A stretch of DNA of 64,000 nucleotides. It comes from Peribacillus simplex. Its GTDB lineage: Bacteria > Bacillota > Bacilli > Bacillales > DSM-1321. The stretch covers positions 2,198,001 to 2,262,000 of the forward strand of contig NZ_CP126106.1 in assembly GCF_030123325.1 (NCBI RefSeq), written 5' to 3'. Numbering within the stretch: position 1 is the stretch's first letter; each line of letters begins with the position of its first letter. The notes beneath the pieces are model-generated. The model was not told the DNA's origin and did no database searches. It saw only the letters and a list, made by a program, of their open reading frames with translations. Below are positions 37,334 through 46,021 of the stretch, piece after piece. The translations under genes and the position numbers were made by a program.

Positions 37334-37507
37334 GTAATTATAAATAATAATAATTTATTTAATTTCTAAAAGTATAATACAACTAATCAATAAAAGAAAT
37401 CTATCTATTTATGTAAAGCAATAGACTCACTCTAGTTCGCGTTTACTGCATTTTTCATAAAATTTTTCTATGGCAATGAATAAAAAAACAATATTATTTT
37501 TATTCAT

Positions 37508-37521
37508 TATTTTCACTTATT
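37508..37521. promoter_or_regulatory. Shared element D (TTTCACTTATT), before tcuA
   Basis: TTTCACTTATT repeats exactly the core of element C at 41989-41999 and is the complement of AATAAGTGAAA. It lies about 45 bases before the tcuA start. Confidence 0.4.
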
Positions 37522-37562
37522 ATTTACATGAAGAGTTATCACTACTTAACAGGAGGGGTAAA

Positions 37563-39074
37563 ATGGCAAATACACAAAATTATGATGTAGTTGTAGTAGG
37601 AGCAGGAAACGCAGCTTTATGTGCCGCAATCTCAGCAAAAGAGGGAGGTGCTAGAGTTCTTGTATTAGAACGAGGACCATTGGAAAAGCGTGGAGGAAAC
37701 TCTTTCTTCACAGATGGAGCCATACGTGTAGCCTACAATAATTTAGACGCAATCAGAAAAGTAATACCTGAATTAACAGACGCAGAAGCCGAGTTAATTG
37801 TTATGCCTGAATACTCGGAATCCGATTATTACAATGATCTAATGCGAGTAACAGGTGGACAAAGTAATCCTGAGTTAGCAAAACAGCTTGTTTCTAGATC
37901 GTATGAAACAATTGCGTGGATGCGTGATCAGGGAATAAAATTTGAATTGAATTATGAAAATCAATCTTTCGTACAAGATGGTAAGCGCAATTTCTGGGGA
38001 GGACTGCCTATCAAAACGGAAGATAAAGGCGTTGGCTTAATGAGACAGCTCTTTGCGCGGACAGAAGAAATTGGTATTGACGTTTGGTACGATTCACGTG
38101 CTGTGGAGCTTGTATCAGAGAATAAGACAATATCCGGTGTCGTTGTTGAGAAAGATCATACAATGGTAACAGTTCAGACATCCGGTGTGATTTTGGCTTG
38201 TGGCGGCTTTGAAGCCAATAAGCAAATGAGATGTGAAAACATTGGTGAAGAATGGGAAGCGGCAATTGTTCGTGGAACCGAATTCAACACAGGAGACGGC
38301 ATTTCCATGGCTATGGCAGTCGGGGCTCAAAAATTTGGACAGTGGTCTGGATGTCATTCGATTGGGACAGATTATAACGCGCCAAAAGTAGGAGACTTCA
38401 CGAAGCCGGGAGATATTTTTAAAAAGCATTCTTATCCGTACAGTGTCATGCTTAATAATGAAGGGAAACGTTTTGTTGATGAAGGAGCAGATTTGCGAAA
38501 TTACACCTATGCCAAATACGGCCGTGAGGTATTAAAACAGCCTGGACATGTGGCATATCAAATTTATGATGCACAGGTACGCCCGATGCTGCGTAAAGAA
38601 TATGACCTTGAAGAAGCGACTATTTATAAAGCAGATACACTTGAAGAGTTGGCTAGTTTACTGCCGGTCAATCAAACACAATTCCTTAAAACGATCGAAG
38701 AATATAACAGTGCCGTACAAGATGGCGAGTATAGACCCGCAGAGAAAGATGGCAAAGGAACGAAAGGAATTACCCCTCCTAAATCCAACTGGGCACTTCG
38801 AATTGAGCAAGGGCCATTCTATGCTTTCCCTGTAACGTGCGGAATCACCTTCTCGTTCGGTGGTTTACATGTAGATGCAACGGGTCATGTGTTAGACAAA
38901 GAAGAACAACCGATAAAAGGTCTCTTTGCGGCTGGTGAAATGATTGGGGGGATTTTTTATGAAAACTATCCCGGTGGATCCGGGTTAATGTCTGGAGCAG
39001 TCTTTGGAAAATTAGCTGGTTCATCCGCAGCCCACTATACTCAAGAAAAGGTTGAAACGATCAATAATCACTGA
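37563..39074 (+). CDS. tcuA: FAD-dependent tricarballylate dehydrogenase-like protein TcuA
   Basis: This is a 503-residue flavoprotein of the fumarate reductase/succinate dehydrogenase type. The N-terminal VVVVGAGNAALCAAISAKEGG binds FAD, followed by ERGPLEKRGGNSFFTDGAIR. The C-terminal catalytic part has NYPGGSGLMSGAVFGKLAG. TcuA of Salmonella oxidises tricarballylate to cis-aconitate. The partner TcuB (iron-sulfur/heme electron carrier) is not in this window, so the electron acceptor is open. ACAGGAGGGG precedes the ATG at 37563; 31 upstream codons are open but lack a ribosome site. It is divergent from lysR-1, with prpF and two CitMHS carriers nearby. Confidence 0.88.
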   Translation: MANTQNYDVVVVGAGNAALCAAISAKEGGARVLVLERGPLEKRGGNSFFTDGAIRVAYNNLDAIRKVIPELTDAEAELIVMPEYSESDYYNDLMRVTGGQSNPELAKQLVSRSYETIAWMRDQGIKFELNYENQSFVQDGKRNFWGGLPIKTEDKGVGLMRQLFARTEEIGIDVWYDSRAVELVSENKTISGVVVEKDHTMVTVQTSGVILACGGFEANKQMRCENIGEEWEAAIVRGTEFNTGDGISMAMAVGAQKFGQWSGCHSIGTDYNAPKVGDFTKPGDIFKKHSYPYSVMLNNEGKRFVDEGADLRNYTYAKYGREVLKQPGHVAYQIYDAQVRPMLRKEYDLEEATIYKADTLEELASLLPVNQTQFLKTIEEYNSAVQDGEYRPAEKDGKGTKGITPPKSNWALRIEQGPFYAFPVTCGITFSFGGLHVDATGHVLDKEEQPIKGLFAAGEMIGGIFYENYPGGSGLMSGAVFGKLAGSSAAHYTQEKVETINNH

Positions 39075-39146
39075 GTCTTTTCCTTGAATGGTCTATTAGA
39101 TAAGAATGTGTCCAAAAATAATAGAGATACGTGAAGTAGAAGAATG

Positions 39147-39190
39147 AAAAATAGCCAAGGCTTAAAATAGTCCTTGGCTATTTGATATTT
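39147..39190 (+). terminator. Terminator of tcuA
   Basis: AAATAGCCAAGG and CCTTGGCTATTT form a 12-pair stem around 11 bases. A weaker T-rich tail (GATATTTT) follows. Confidence 0.75.
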
Positions 39191-39536
39191 TAAAATATTA
39201 AAAGTCTTTATGCATTGACTAAAACTCATATCATATAGGGATATGAGTTCTAGAGAATAGCTTTAAGCGTCCGGATGGCCCGACAATAAATAATGGGTTG
39301 GTTTGTGGATATTTTCCCCTATAACAAGAATGATAGATAACAATTAGTTTTCTTTTTGTTTAAATACCCTAGTAACCATGAAAATCTGGATTCAGTATCT
39401 ATATCCTAACTTGTATAAGGGTGAGCGCTCCCTCCCGGAAATTTTTCAACTATTCTCAATCCTATTTTATAATTGAATTTTGTAGGCATCGGTTAGTTGG
39501 AGATACATTAGAGTCTGGTCTCTATTGAAAACTCAC
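39191..39536. other. 346-base spacer between tcuA and a small convergent gene
   Basis: A second hairpin (AACTCATATC with GATATGAGTT, 39222-39249) has no T-run. No frame of any length with a ribosome site and no known RNA could be seen in the rest. Confidence 0.5.
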
Positions 39537-39683
39537 TTATACAAAACAAGGATCATTGAAGTAAACTATTTCGGAAAGAATTTTAGTGCCATTCATATTT
39601 TTGAATAGTTCTTTCGCTTCTTTTTCTGTGTCAAATTCAAAAATTTTAATATTTCCTTTTAAAAAGACAGTGATGACCCACAT
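39537..39683 (-). CDS. Small protein of 48 residues (MWVITVF type)
   Basis: The minus strand has TTGGAGGCTTTGC before an ATG that reads MWVITVFLKGNIKIFEFDT and ends ILSEIVYFNDPCFV. Alternating strands plus one helix (EKEAKELFKNM) suggest a ferredoxin-like mini-domain; similar short proteins occur in Bacillus genomes, function unknown. The open frame runs further upstream, but the GGAGG fixes this start. It is the gene after prpF on the same strand, 54 bases away. Confidence 0.6.
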   Translation of the reverse strand: MWVITVFLKGNIKIFEFDTEKEAKELFKNMNGTKILSEIVYFNDPCFV

Positions 39684-39737
39684 TGCAAAGCCTCCAAGTG
39701 ATAGATAATTTTTTTTTTGCGTAATTTGCAAATCAAA

Positions 39738-40865
39738 TCAAGCTAATTGATAGGTAAGGTCGTAATTATTTTTCGTGTACACGTATCCCTCTAAAATGAT
39801 TCTTGCTGTGCGTACCACTTTAATAGCGCGAATGTGTCCTGCCAAAAAATCAACTTTTGTTTCCATTATTCCCGCCGGGTGGGCTAATCGAAAAATTTCC
39901 TGTTTGATGTCCACCATATCCGATAAAATCGTTTCCTGTAAGTAAGCTCCTGCAGTTGCACAGATTGCTCCTGTAATAGCAAGCGCTTGATGGGGCTTCT
40001 GCATCGACATCATTCTGATCATCAAATCCATCTCTGACGCTTTTCTATCCGATCCGTTTATGTCGACATAATCCATAGGAGGAGCAATTAGGGTCATTTT
40101 AGGCACAGCAGGAGATTGGACAGTTGCTGATTTCTTATCGGAAAATTGACACATTTCAGCTGCAATTGACCGGATTTCTTCTAGTTCATTTAATTTTTCC
40201 TGTGAATATTCAGTGGGCAATTCGCTTCCGTTTAGACCAATATCCTGTGCCCTTACAAAAACAAGTGGATTAGCAACATCAATAATTGAAACTTGAATCA
40301 GTCGATCCTTCGTTTTAATCATGTCAATTGGATTTCCTGTAGGGAATAGTTTTCCTGTAACTGCTCCTTCAGCACGAGTAAAAGAAAGATAGATAGGTGA
40401 TCCTTTACCAGGTACGCCTGGAATTGAGCAGCTGCCTTCTGTTTTCACTTGTCCATTTTCAACCTCTACTTCTGCAATAATCAATTTTTGTGTATTTGTG
40501 TTAAAAATTTTTACCGTTGTAACAGGTTCTTTTGCCGGAACTAATCCGTGCTCAATTGCGTAAGGTCCTACAGCAGATGAAATATTACCACAATTCCCTT
40601 TAAAATCAACCATTTGATTATCGATGCTGATCTGCGCAAATGTATATTCCACATCGAATTCTGGTGAATCCGATTTTTTGATAATCGCAGCTTTACTTGT
40701 CAATGAATTCGCTCCTCCAAGACCATCAATCTGTCTCCGATCCGGACTGCCCATCACGTCAAGTAAGAAACCTTCCCAGTGTGAGCGATTCGAAGGCATA
40801 TGTTCAAAGTTAAGGAACACACCTTTACTTGTCCCGCCGCGCATTACAACTACTGGTACTTTCAT
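39738..40865 (-). CDS. PrpF-family isomerase (aconitate/methylaconitate type)
   Basis: This is a 375-residue protein. MRGGTSKGVFLNFEHMP at the start, GNCGNISSAVGPYAIEHGLV (the catalytic-Cys loop) and the terminal PAGIMETKVDF are PrpF/DUF453 signatures. Members isomerise cis- to trans-aconitate, 2-methylaconitate or 4-oxalomesaconate. Beside TcuA, which makes cis-aconitate, an aconitate isomerase role is the best guess. AAGGTGG precedes the ATG. It is divergent from lysR-2, with 149 bases between them holding shared element B. Confidence 0.88.
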   Translation of the reverse strand: MKVPVVVMRGGTSKGVFLNFEHMPSNRSHWEGFLLDVMGSPDRRQIDGLGGANSLTSKAAIIKKSDSPEFDVEYTFAQISIDNQMVDFKGNCGNISSAVGPYAIEHGLVPAKEPVTTVKIFNTNTQKLIIAEVEVENGQVKTEGSCSIPGVPGKGSPIYLSFTRAEGAVTGKLFPTGNPIDMIKTKDRLIQVSIIDVANPLVFVRAQDIGLNGSELPTEYSQEKLNELEEIRSIAAEMCQFSDKKSATVQSPAVPKMTLIAPPMDYVDINGSDRKASEMDLMIRMMSMQKPHQALAITGAICATAGAYLQETILSDMVDIKQEIFRLAHPAGIMETKVDFLAGHIRAIKVVRTARIILEGYVYTKNNYDLTYQLA

Positions 40866-40941
40866 TGTTTAACCACCTTTTCTCAACCCATTATTTATAG
40901 CACTACCGGTTCCATTGGGAATATAGTATGATAAGTTATGT

Positions 40942-40966
40942 AATAAGTAAAATACAAATTTTTTTA
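40942..40966. promoter_or_regulatory. Shared element B (AATAAGTAAAATACAA), between prpF and lysR-2
   Basis: AATAAGT-A-AAATACAAATTTTTTT matches element A at 35020 in 13 of the first 16 bases or better. It stands in the divergent control region and could serve both genes. A second ATAAGTTAT lies 12 bases to its left. Confidence 0.5.
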
Positions 40967-41013
40967 ATAAAAACGATAAAAAAACTTATAATCTAAAAGT
41001 GGGAGATGGTGAA

Positions 41014-41877
41014 GTGGACGAAAAAGATTGGATTGCGATAAGGATACTATATGAAGAAAAAAACATTAGCCGTGCCGCAGAGCGTTTATATATATCGCAG
41101 CCGGCGTTAACGTACCGGCTTAAAAATTTAGAAAAAGAATTTAGCACGAACTTATTTTTCAAAATAAAAGGAGGCATTGAGTTTACTTCCGAAGGGATAC
41201 ATTTAGCGGGCTATGCGGAAGAAATGGTGAAAAAGTTGCAAAAAACGAAAGATTATATGCTTAATATGAAAAATGAGGTAAGAGGAACTTTAAGGCTTGG
41301 CGTTTCCAGCAACTTTGCCCAATATAAACTACCAGAAATATTGAAAAAGTTTTCAACACAATATCCTCATGTACAATTTAATGTGAATACAGGCTGGAGT
41401 ACAGAAATCATGCATCTTCTGGATTCCTCTAATGTTCAATTAGGCATTCTGCGTGGAAACTATGAATGGTATGGAATCAAATCGTTACTGCATAAAGAAA
41501 GACTTTGTTTAATCTCTAAAAAAGAGGTAGACTTAGATGATTTGCCACAACTTCCATTCATAAATTATAAAACAGACAGTTCTTTAAAAAACTTAATAAA
41601 TGGCTGGTGGCATGATAGATTCCCGGAGCCACCATTTGTAACTATGGAAACAGATCGACAGGAGACGTGCAAAGAAATGGTCAAAAATGATCTTGGTGTT
41701 TCTATTTTGCCGGAAATATGCCTGCAGCCTTCAGATAACTTGCATACATACGGGTTATCTTACAAAAATGGGAAGCCAGTCTTAAGAAATACATGGTTAA
41801 TGTATAACCAGGATTCTTTAAAACTATCTACTGTGAAAAACTTTATTGATTTCTTGAATAAAAATTCCAATCTTTAA
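41014..41877 (+). CDS. LysR-family regulator (copy 2)
   Basis: This is a regulator of about 287 residues. The helix-turn-helix is NISRAAERLYISQPALTYRLKNLE. The effector-domain start is RGTLRLGVSSNFAQYKLPEIL. It is a clear paralog of the regulator at 36436. I take GTG at 41014 (VDEKDW, matching MDEKDW of the paralog) behind GGGAG as start. It is transcribed away from prpF and toward citMHS-2, but a strong terminator separates it from the latter. It probably controls prpF and citMHS-2 through the AATAAGT elements. Confidence 0.92.
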   Translation: MDEKDWIAIRILYEEKNISRAAERLYISQPALTYRLKNLEKEFSTNLFFKIKGGIEFTSEGIHLAGYAEEMVKKLQKTKDYMLNMKNEVRGTLRLGVSSNFAQYKLPEILKKFSTQYPHVQFNVNTGWSTEIMHLLDSSNVQLGILRGNYEWYGIKSLLHKERLCLISKKEVDLDDLPQLPFINYKTDSSLKNLINGWWHDRFPEPPFVTMETDRQETCKEMVKNDLGVSILPEICLQPSDNLHTYGLSYKNGKPVLRNTWLMYNQDSLKLSTVKNFIDFLNKNSNL

Positions 41878-41879
41878 CG

Positions 41880-41923
41880 AAAAAGCACAATGAAATTTAT
41901 TGACAATTTCATTGTGCTTTTTC
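41880..41923 (+). terminator. Terminator of lysR-2
   Basis: AAAAAGCACAATGAAAT and ATTTCATTGTGCTTTTT form a 17-pair stem with a TTATTGACA loop and a T tail. It makes citMHS-2 a separate transcription unit. Confidence 0.9.
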
Positions 41924-41972
41924 GATTTCTTAATTTAATATAAAATCGATTATAAGTTTTTTTTTCGAAAAA

Positions 41973-41999
41973 GTAAAAAAAATATGTATTTCACTTATT
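41973..41999. promoter_or_regulatory. Shared element C, inverted copy before citMHS-2
   Basis: The complement reads AATAAGTGAAATACATATTT, agreeing with element A (35020) at all but one of the first 16 positions. It lies 130-157 bases before the citMHS-2 start region. Confidence 0.5.
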
Positions 42000-42096
42000 T
42001 TAAGAAATGAACTATTCTAAAAATAGAAACCAAATCAACAGGGAAACAGAAAATATTATATAATGTTTTTTAACTATTCAAACTTTTTATCCGATT

Positions 42097-42110
42097 TGTA
42101 AGCGGTTTCT
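42097..42110 (+). promoter_or_regulatory. cre-like box before citMHS-2
   Basis: TGTAAGCGGTTTCT fits TGWAANCGNTNWCA except for the last base. It sits 20 bases before the translation start, as the box before citMHS-1 does. Confidence 0.5.
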
Positions 42111-42129
42111 TTAATAGGAGGGGATTCAT

Positions 42130-43440
42130 ATTCTTACGTTACTTGGAATTTCAATGGTCGTTGTCTTTACTTATTTAATCATGTCTAAACGGTTATCACC
42201 TGTTAATTCTCTTGTGGTCATTCCAATTATCTTTGCATTAATTGGCGGATTTGGTCCAGAGCTCGGAGATATGATGCTCGATGGAATAAAGGTTGTCGCA
42301 CCTTCAGCCGCTTTGCTATTGTTCGCTATTTTGTTTTTCGGAGTTCTGATTGACGCTGGATTATTTGATCCACTTATTAAAACTATGTTAAAAATCGTAA
42401 AAGGGGATCCGGTTAAAATAGCGATAGGAACAGCAGTAATCGCAATGACCGTTGCCTTAGATGGAGATGGTACCACGACTCATATGATTACGATTTCCGC
42501 TATGCTGCCTCTTTACTTACGACTTGGTATGAATCCACTTATTCTTGCCACTATTTCTATGCTGGCTGTCAGTATTATGAGTGGTATGACTCCTTGGGGA
42601 GGACCTGCAACAAGAGCAATAGCATCTTTAGGTCTCGATGCAAATGAATTCTTTGTCCCGATTATCCCAACACTGTTCGCAGGTATTGCAGCTATTCTTT
42701 TTACCGCTTATGTACTTGGGAAAAAAGAGCGCAAAAGGCTTGGGGTTGTACATATCAAAGCTGCACCTGAAATGAAAGGAGCTCTTGCTGAAGCAGCGGT
42801 AGCTTCCGCCATACAAGACGATTTAAAGCGCCCTAAATTAATATGGGTCAATCTTTTGTTGACGCTCACGGTTATGGTCATTCTTGTAATGGGCTTCGTA
42901 CCGGTACCTGTGTTGTTTCTAATCGGATTTGTGCTTGCTTCGATCATTAACTACCCTAACTTAGAACAGCAAAAAGAGCGAATCGTGTCACATGCAGGAA
43001 ACGCTATAACCGTCGTCACATTAGTATTTGCGGCTGGTATTTTCACAGGGATCTTTTCCGGAACAAAAATGGTAGACGCCATTGCAAATTCATTAGTGGC
43101 CATCATTCCGGATTCTTTAGGCTCTTTTTTACCGATGGTCGTTGCGTTCACCAGCATGCCATTTACGTTCGTTTTATCCAATGATGCTTACTACTTTGGT
43201 GTTTTGCCAATTCTTGCCGAAGCAGGAGAAGCTTATGGGGTGAGTCCTTTAGAAATTGCCAGAGCTTCCGTACTGGGCCAGCCTGTACATTTCTTAAGTC
43301 CACTCGTGGCATCGACTCTTTTACTAGTAGGGATGGTAAAAACAGATATCGGGGAACTACAGCGGTATGCATTTAAATGGGCTCTAATTTGTTCATTAGT
43401 CCTTATCATTGTTGCCATCTTGACAGGGGCTATCATTTAA
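42130..43440 (+). CDS. CitMHS-family citrate/tricarboxylate transporter (copy 2)
   Basis: This is a protein of about 436 residues, closely related to the copy at 33541: VALDGDGTTTHMITISAMLPLY, SIMSGMTPWGGPATRAI and PFTFVLSNDAYYFGVLPIL. The first ATG in frame (42154) is 30 bases from the AGGAGGGG site and would remove the first eight residues conserved with the paralog (xxLTLLGISM against MFLTILGISM). At the right distance stands an ATT (42130), so a rare ATT start is the best reading; a mutated ATG is the alternative. It probably has the same substrate class as copy 1. Expression is likely under CcpA and a LysR regulator. Confidence 0.88.
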   Translation: MLTLLGISMVVVFTYLIMSKRLSPVNSLVVIPIIFALIGGFGPELGDMMLDGIKVVAPSAALLLFAILFFGVLIDAGLFDPLIKTMLKIVKGDPVKIAIGTAVIAMTVALDGDGTTTHMITISAMLPLYLRLGMNPLILATISMLAVSIMSGMTPWGGPATRAIASLGLDANEFFVPIIPTLFAGIAAILFTAYVLGKKERKRLGVVHIKAAPEMKGALAEAAVASAIQDDLKRPKLIWVNLLLTLTVMVILVMGFVPVPVLFLIGFVLASIINYPNLEQQKERIVSHAGNAITVVTLVFAAGIFTGIFSGTKMVDAIANSLVAIIPDSLGSFLPMVVAFTSMPFTFVLSNDAYYFGVLPILAEAGEAYGVSPLEIARASVLGQPVHFLSPLVASTLLLVGMVKTDIGELQRYAFKWALICSLVLIIVAILTGAII

Positions 43441-43482
43441 GTACAATGTTATCTAATAAATTCTTCGAATTTAAACAAAGTA

Positions 43483-43527
43483 GGGCTGTGCCAAAACCAA
43501 TTATTATTAGTGGTTTTGGCACAGCCC
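43483..43527. terminator. Bidirectional terminator between citMHS-2 and yyaC
   Basis: GGGCTGTGCCAAAACCA and TGGTTTTGGCACAGCCC are perfectly complementary (17 pairs) around ATTATTATTAG. T-rich ends serve the two convergent genes. Confidence 0.9.
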
Positions 43528-43533
43528 ATTCTT

Positions 43534-44067
43534 TTATTTAATTCCAGAAGTCTCACCGCTAGCTTGAGTAATTATTTTTACGATTGTTTTCGCAAGGTTC
43601 ATAACCGTGTATAGACGAGTATCATTTAAAAATTGCATGGTTGGCAGCGGATCTATATAATTGACCATTCCTGTAATATGATAATCTCCCACTTCCGGCA
43701 ATACTTTTTTTAAAGCTTTCCCTGGGACAAGTGGTCCATCCTTCAAGAAAACATGACCGACCTGGTTTTGATTCCCTAAACAAGCATCCACACTAAAAAT
43801 TAGAGGCTTTTTGAATTGTTTTTTAATTATTTTCAACGTGTCTTTTAAATTAAATGCATGAACGGGATTTTCCAAAGTACCGTAAACACGATAAGGCACC
43901 GTATGTTCTTTAAGCATTGTCCCGACTAAAGGGCCTAATGAATCCCCAACTGATCGGTCCGAACCAATGCACAGAAAGATTACATCTTCATTTTGACATC
44001 CAGAAGATTGAATAATCTCTTTGACTTTTAATGCTAAGCAGTTTATTTCTTCGCCTTTTGGTTCCAC
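43534..44067 (-). CDS. yyaC: YyaC-type sporulation protein (GPR-protease-like fold)
   Basis: This is a 177-residue protein. FLCIGSDRSVGDSLGPLVG and FSVDACLGNQNQVGHVFLKDG are the signatures of the YyaC family. It is related to the germination protease/hydrogenase-maturation fold (the conserved Asp residues are present). Most spore formers have it; its expression in B. subtilis is sporulation-dependent, but its activity is not settled. The start is GTG at 44067 behind AGAGGAGC. It is monocistronic. It is the best single indicator in the window for an endospore former. Confidence 0.85.
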   Translation of the reverse strand: MEPKGEEINCLALKVKEIIQSSGCQNEDVIFLCIGSDRSVGDSLGPLVGTMLKEHTVPYRVYGTLENPVHAFNLKDTLKIIKKQFKKPLIFSVDACLGNQNQVGHVFLKDGPLVPGKALKKVLPEVGDYHITGMVNYIDPLPTMQFLNDTRLYTVMNLAKTIVKIITQASGETSGIK

Positions 44068-44374
44068 AGAACAAATTGCTCCTCTTCTTGTAAATTAGAC
44101 TCATCTTCATTCCCCTTTGTTCTATTATACGAACAAAAAGGACATCATGCATGTAAATATATGTATATGCTCGAGGTCATATCCAATATTTTACTTTTGG
44201 AGAAACTTTTTAAATATACTTCTCTGTGATTATCTGGTCTTCTTCAAATTCTCACCTGGCGTGTCAGTATTGCTTTTGAAATACCGGGTAACAACATCTG
44301 AATATCATTAATCATCTTGTTCTTTTAGACATCTTCATCTAAAGTAAATGGATATATGATATAGAGGTGAAGAG
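44068..44374. other. Control region between yyaC and the YczE-like gene
   Basis: It is a 307-base divergent spacer. A TATAAT-like GTATAATA on the minus strand near 44125 may belong to a sporulation-type or sigma-A promoter of yyaC; no matching -35 is obvious. Nothing else is seen. Confidence 0.35.
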
Positions 44375-45019
44375 ATGGCATTTAGGCTATTACGATATTT
44401 TATTTTTTTTCTTGGTTTAACTTTTTTTGGATTAGGGAATGCGATTGCGGTAAATGTTCAATCCTTGGGGCTGCACCCATGGGAAGTTTTGAACGTTGCC
44501 CTGTTCCAGCGGTTCGGGTTCACGATTGGGACTTGGAGTGTCATGTGTGGATTAGTACTTGTGGTGATCACCTTTGTAGTCGATAGGAAGTATATTAGTA
44601 TTGGTACCTTTCTAAATGCCTTATCAATAGGACCAATCATGGATTTTTTCTTACATCTCAACATTCTTCCTCATGAAACGGATCAATTATGGTTGAATCT
44701 ACTCATCTTGTTGATGGGTATCATCATATCCGGCATTGGCGGAGGAATTTATGTGGCTGCGGGAATCGGGGCAGGTCCTCGAGATGGTTTCATGCTTTCC
44801 GTTTCGGAAAAAACCGGGTTATCGGTCAGCCGGGCAAGAATTTTTGTCGAGAGCCTCATCTTGATATTCGGGTTCACCCTTGGAGGTCCAGTGTTTATTA
44901 TGACGTTTGCATATACCTTTATTCAAAGCCCAATCTTTCAGTTTTCCATGAAGCTAATGCGTTCCTATATCGCTAGTTTGGAGCGGAAGCAAAAGGGACA
45001 ATTTGAGCTTCCATTATAA
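44375..45019 (+). CDS. YczE/YyaS/YitT-family membrane protein
   Basis: This is a 214-residue protein with five hydrophobic segments. The family motifs are FGLGNAIAVNVQSLGLHPWEVLNVAL near the N-terminus and GIGAGPRDGFMLSVSEKTG in the middle. B. subtilis YczE affects surfactin and bacillaene production; the molecular role is unknown. AGAGGTGA precedes the ATG. Length and motif order are normal for the family. It is the first of two overlapping frames; the next begins inside its last codons. Confidence 0.88.
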   Translation: MAFRLLRYFIFFLGLTFFGLGNAIAVNVQSLGLHPWEVLNVALFQRFGFTIGTWSVMCGLVLVVITFVVDRKYISIGTFLNALSIGPIMDFFLHLNILPHETDQLWLNLLILLMGIIISGIGGGIYVAAGIGAGPRDGFMLSVSEKTGLSVSRARIFVESLILIFGFTLGGPVFIMTFAYTFIQSPIFQFSMKLMRSYIASLERKQKGQFELPL

Positions 45020-45299
45020 ATTGAAAGGTGGATTCAAAAATGATACAGATATTGATGCACGAATATTTGCTGAAATGATTATCGAAAAACTCAACTATTC
45101 TTATGAAGATTTTAAAAGGGAGTTGGGTTTTGATAAAAGAGTCAGTTTTTCTTTTCAAGACTACATTTATCATATTAATGAACTTCTAAGCTATGGCATC
45201 TCTAAGATTATGAACTCGATTACAATCGTTTTGTACAACGGAGGAGCCACTACAACAGGCAACATTGGATGGAAAGCCTTTAGAGGAAATATGGAGTAA
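45003..45299 (+). CDS. Hypothetical protein of 98 residues, doubtful start
   Basis: The frame begins with TTG inside the end of the preceding gene and reads DIDARIFAEMIIEKLNYSYEDFK and FSFQDYIYHINELLSYGISK, helical and protein-like. The GAAAGGTGG at 45023 stands before a frame that closes at once, so the true start is unclear. It may be the C-terminal remnant of a longer gene. No family is recognised; a terminator follows 120 bases later. Confidence 0.35.
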   Translation: MSFHYKLKGGFKNDTDIDARIFAEMIIEKLNYSYEDFKRELGFDKRVSFSFQDYIYHINELLSYGISKIMNSITIVLYNGGATTTGNIGWKAFRGNME

Positions 45300-45737
45300 T
45301 TTGAAAATATTATAGTGTGCTATGTAACTAACGCAGGTTAGTGAAAGAAGGAATTTTCATATTCTATACTGATAATTTATAAAAAATTCTGATCGTTTAT
45401 AATAAAGCTTGATTAGGATCCTGTTTTGATGTGCAGGATTTTTTCTTGTTCCGCAATTGGATCATATTCTTGAATAAAGAAGAAATTTATATAAATAGTC
45501 TTAAAATTATGATTTATTCCAAAAAAGATCATCGTTTTTAAATAATGTACAAATACAGTGCAACCAGTACGTGCCTATTATGTAATTCACTTAAAGGATA
45601 TAAAGAATAAAAAGGCTCTAATATTGAATAAGAATATAGGGCGTAACTATTTTTGAAGATTTTTTGAAACTGTGTACTTTTAGGTTGTTTTTAAAACAAA
45701 TAGGTTCCATTTCATAAGTGAGAAGGGAGAATGTCTT
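45300..45737. other. Gene-free stretch before a 55-residue gene
   Basis: It contains one terminator (45418-45444). A TTGAATAAGAATATAGGG area near 45625 gives no convincing promoter. No RNA or repeat is seen. Confidence 0.45.
45418..45444 (+). terminator. Terminator after the 98-residue frame
   Basis: ATCCTG and CAGGAT pair around ten bases, with six T following. Confidence 0.65.
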
Positions 45738-45905
45738 TTGAGCTTAAAACATGAGAAACATATGAGGTCAGAAAAAGCTGATAAGACTTATTTGGAATGG
45801 AGAAGGAATAGTAAGGTACCTCCAGAAGAATTTATCAAATTAGTCATTCCTTCTATAATGTATGGGATTGATTTTGAAACAAAAAATAACAGGTATATAA
45901 GTTGA
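45738..45905 (+). CDS. 55-residue hypothetical protein
   Basis: AGAAGGGAGA stands seven bases before a TTG start. The product reads LKHEKHMRSEKADKTYLEW, RRNSKVPPEEFIKLVIPS and IDFETKNNRYIS, basic at the start, with no family I know. Its stop codon lies within the -35 box of the marR promoter. It could be a real small gene or the tail of a lost one; ribosome site and codon pattern favour a gene. Confidence 0.45.
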   Translation: MSLKHEKHMRSEKADKTYLEWRRNSKVPPEEFIKLVIPSIMYGIDFETKNNRYIS

Positions 45906-45930
45906 CAATTAAAATAGGTTGGTTCAATAT
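45902..45930 (+). promoter_or_regulatory. Sigma-A promoter of the marR gene
   Basis: A perfect -35 TTGACA (45902-45907), 17-base spacer and -10 CAATAT (45925-45930). The palindromic operator follows immediately and covers the start point. Confidence 0.7.
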
Positions 45931-45946
45931 ACATGCTATAGCATGT
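45931..45946. promoter_or_regulatory. MarR operator 1, ACATGCTATAGCATGT
   Basis: A perfect 16-base palindrome directly behind the -10 box, so a bound repressor would block initiation. A second copy with 14 of 16 identical bases precedes the SDR gene. Confidence 0.75.
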
Positions 45947-46021
45947 ATTTATTAATATCTCAGTGGAAGATTTAGTAATATGCTTAGCTCTATCTTATAT
46001 CTTAATTAATAGAGGTGATAT

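Noticed and set aside
39222..39249. Second hairpin after tcuA as an RNA gene or riboswitch
   Set aside because: It is a simple stem without conserved loop, T-run or downstream gene on the strand.
45023..45074. Start at ATG 45041 behind GAAAGGTGG
   Set aside because: The frame closes after 11 codons; it cannot be the start of the neighbouring 98-residue frame.
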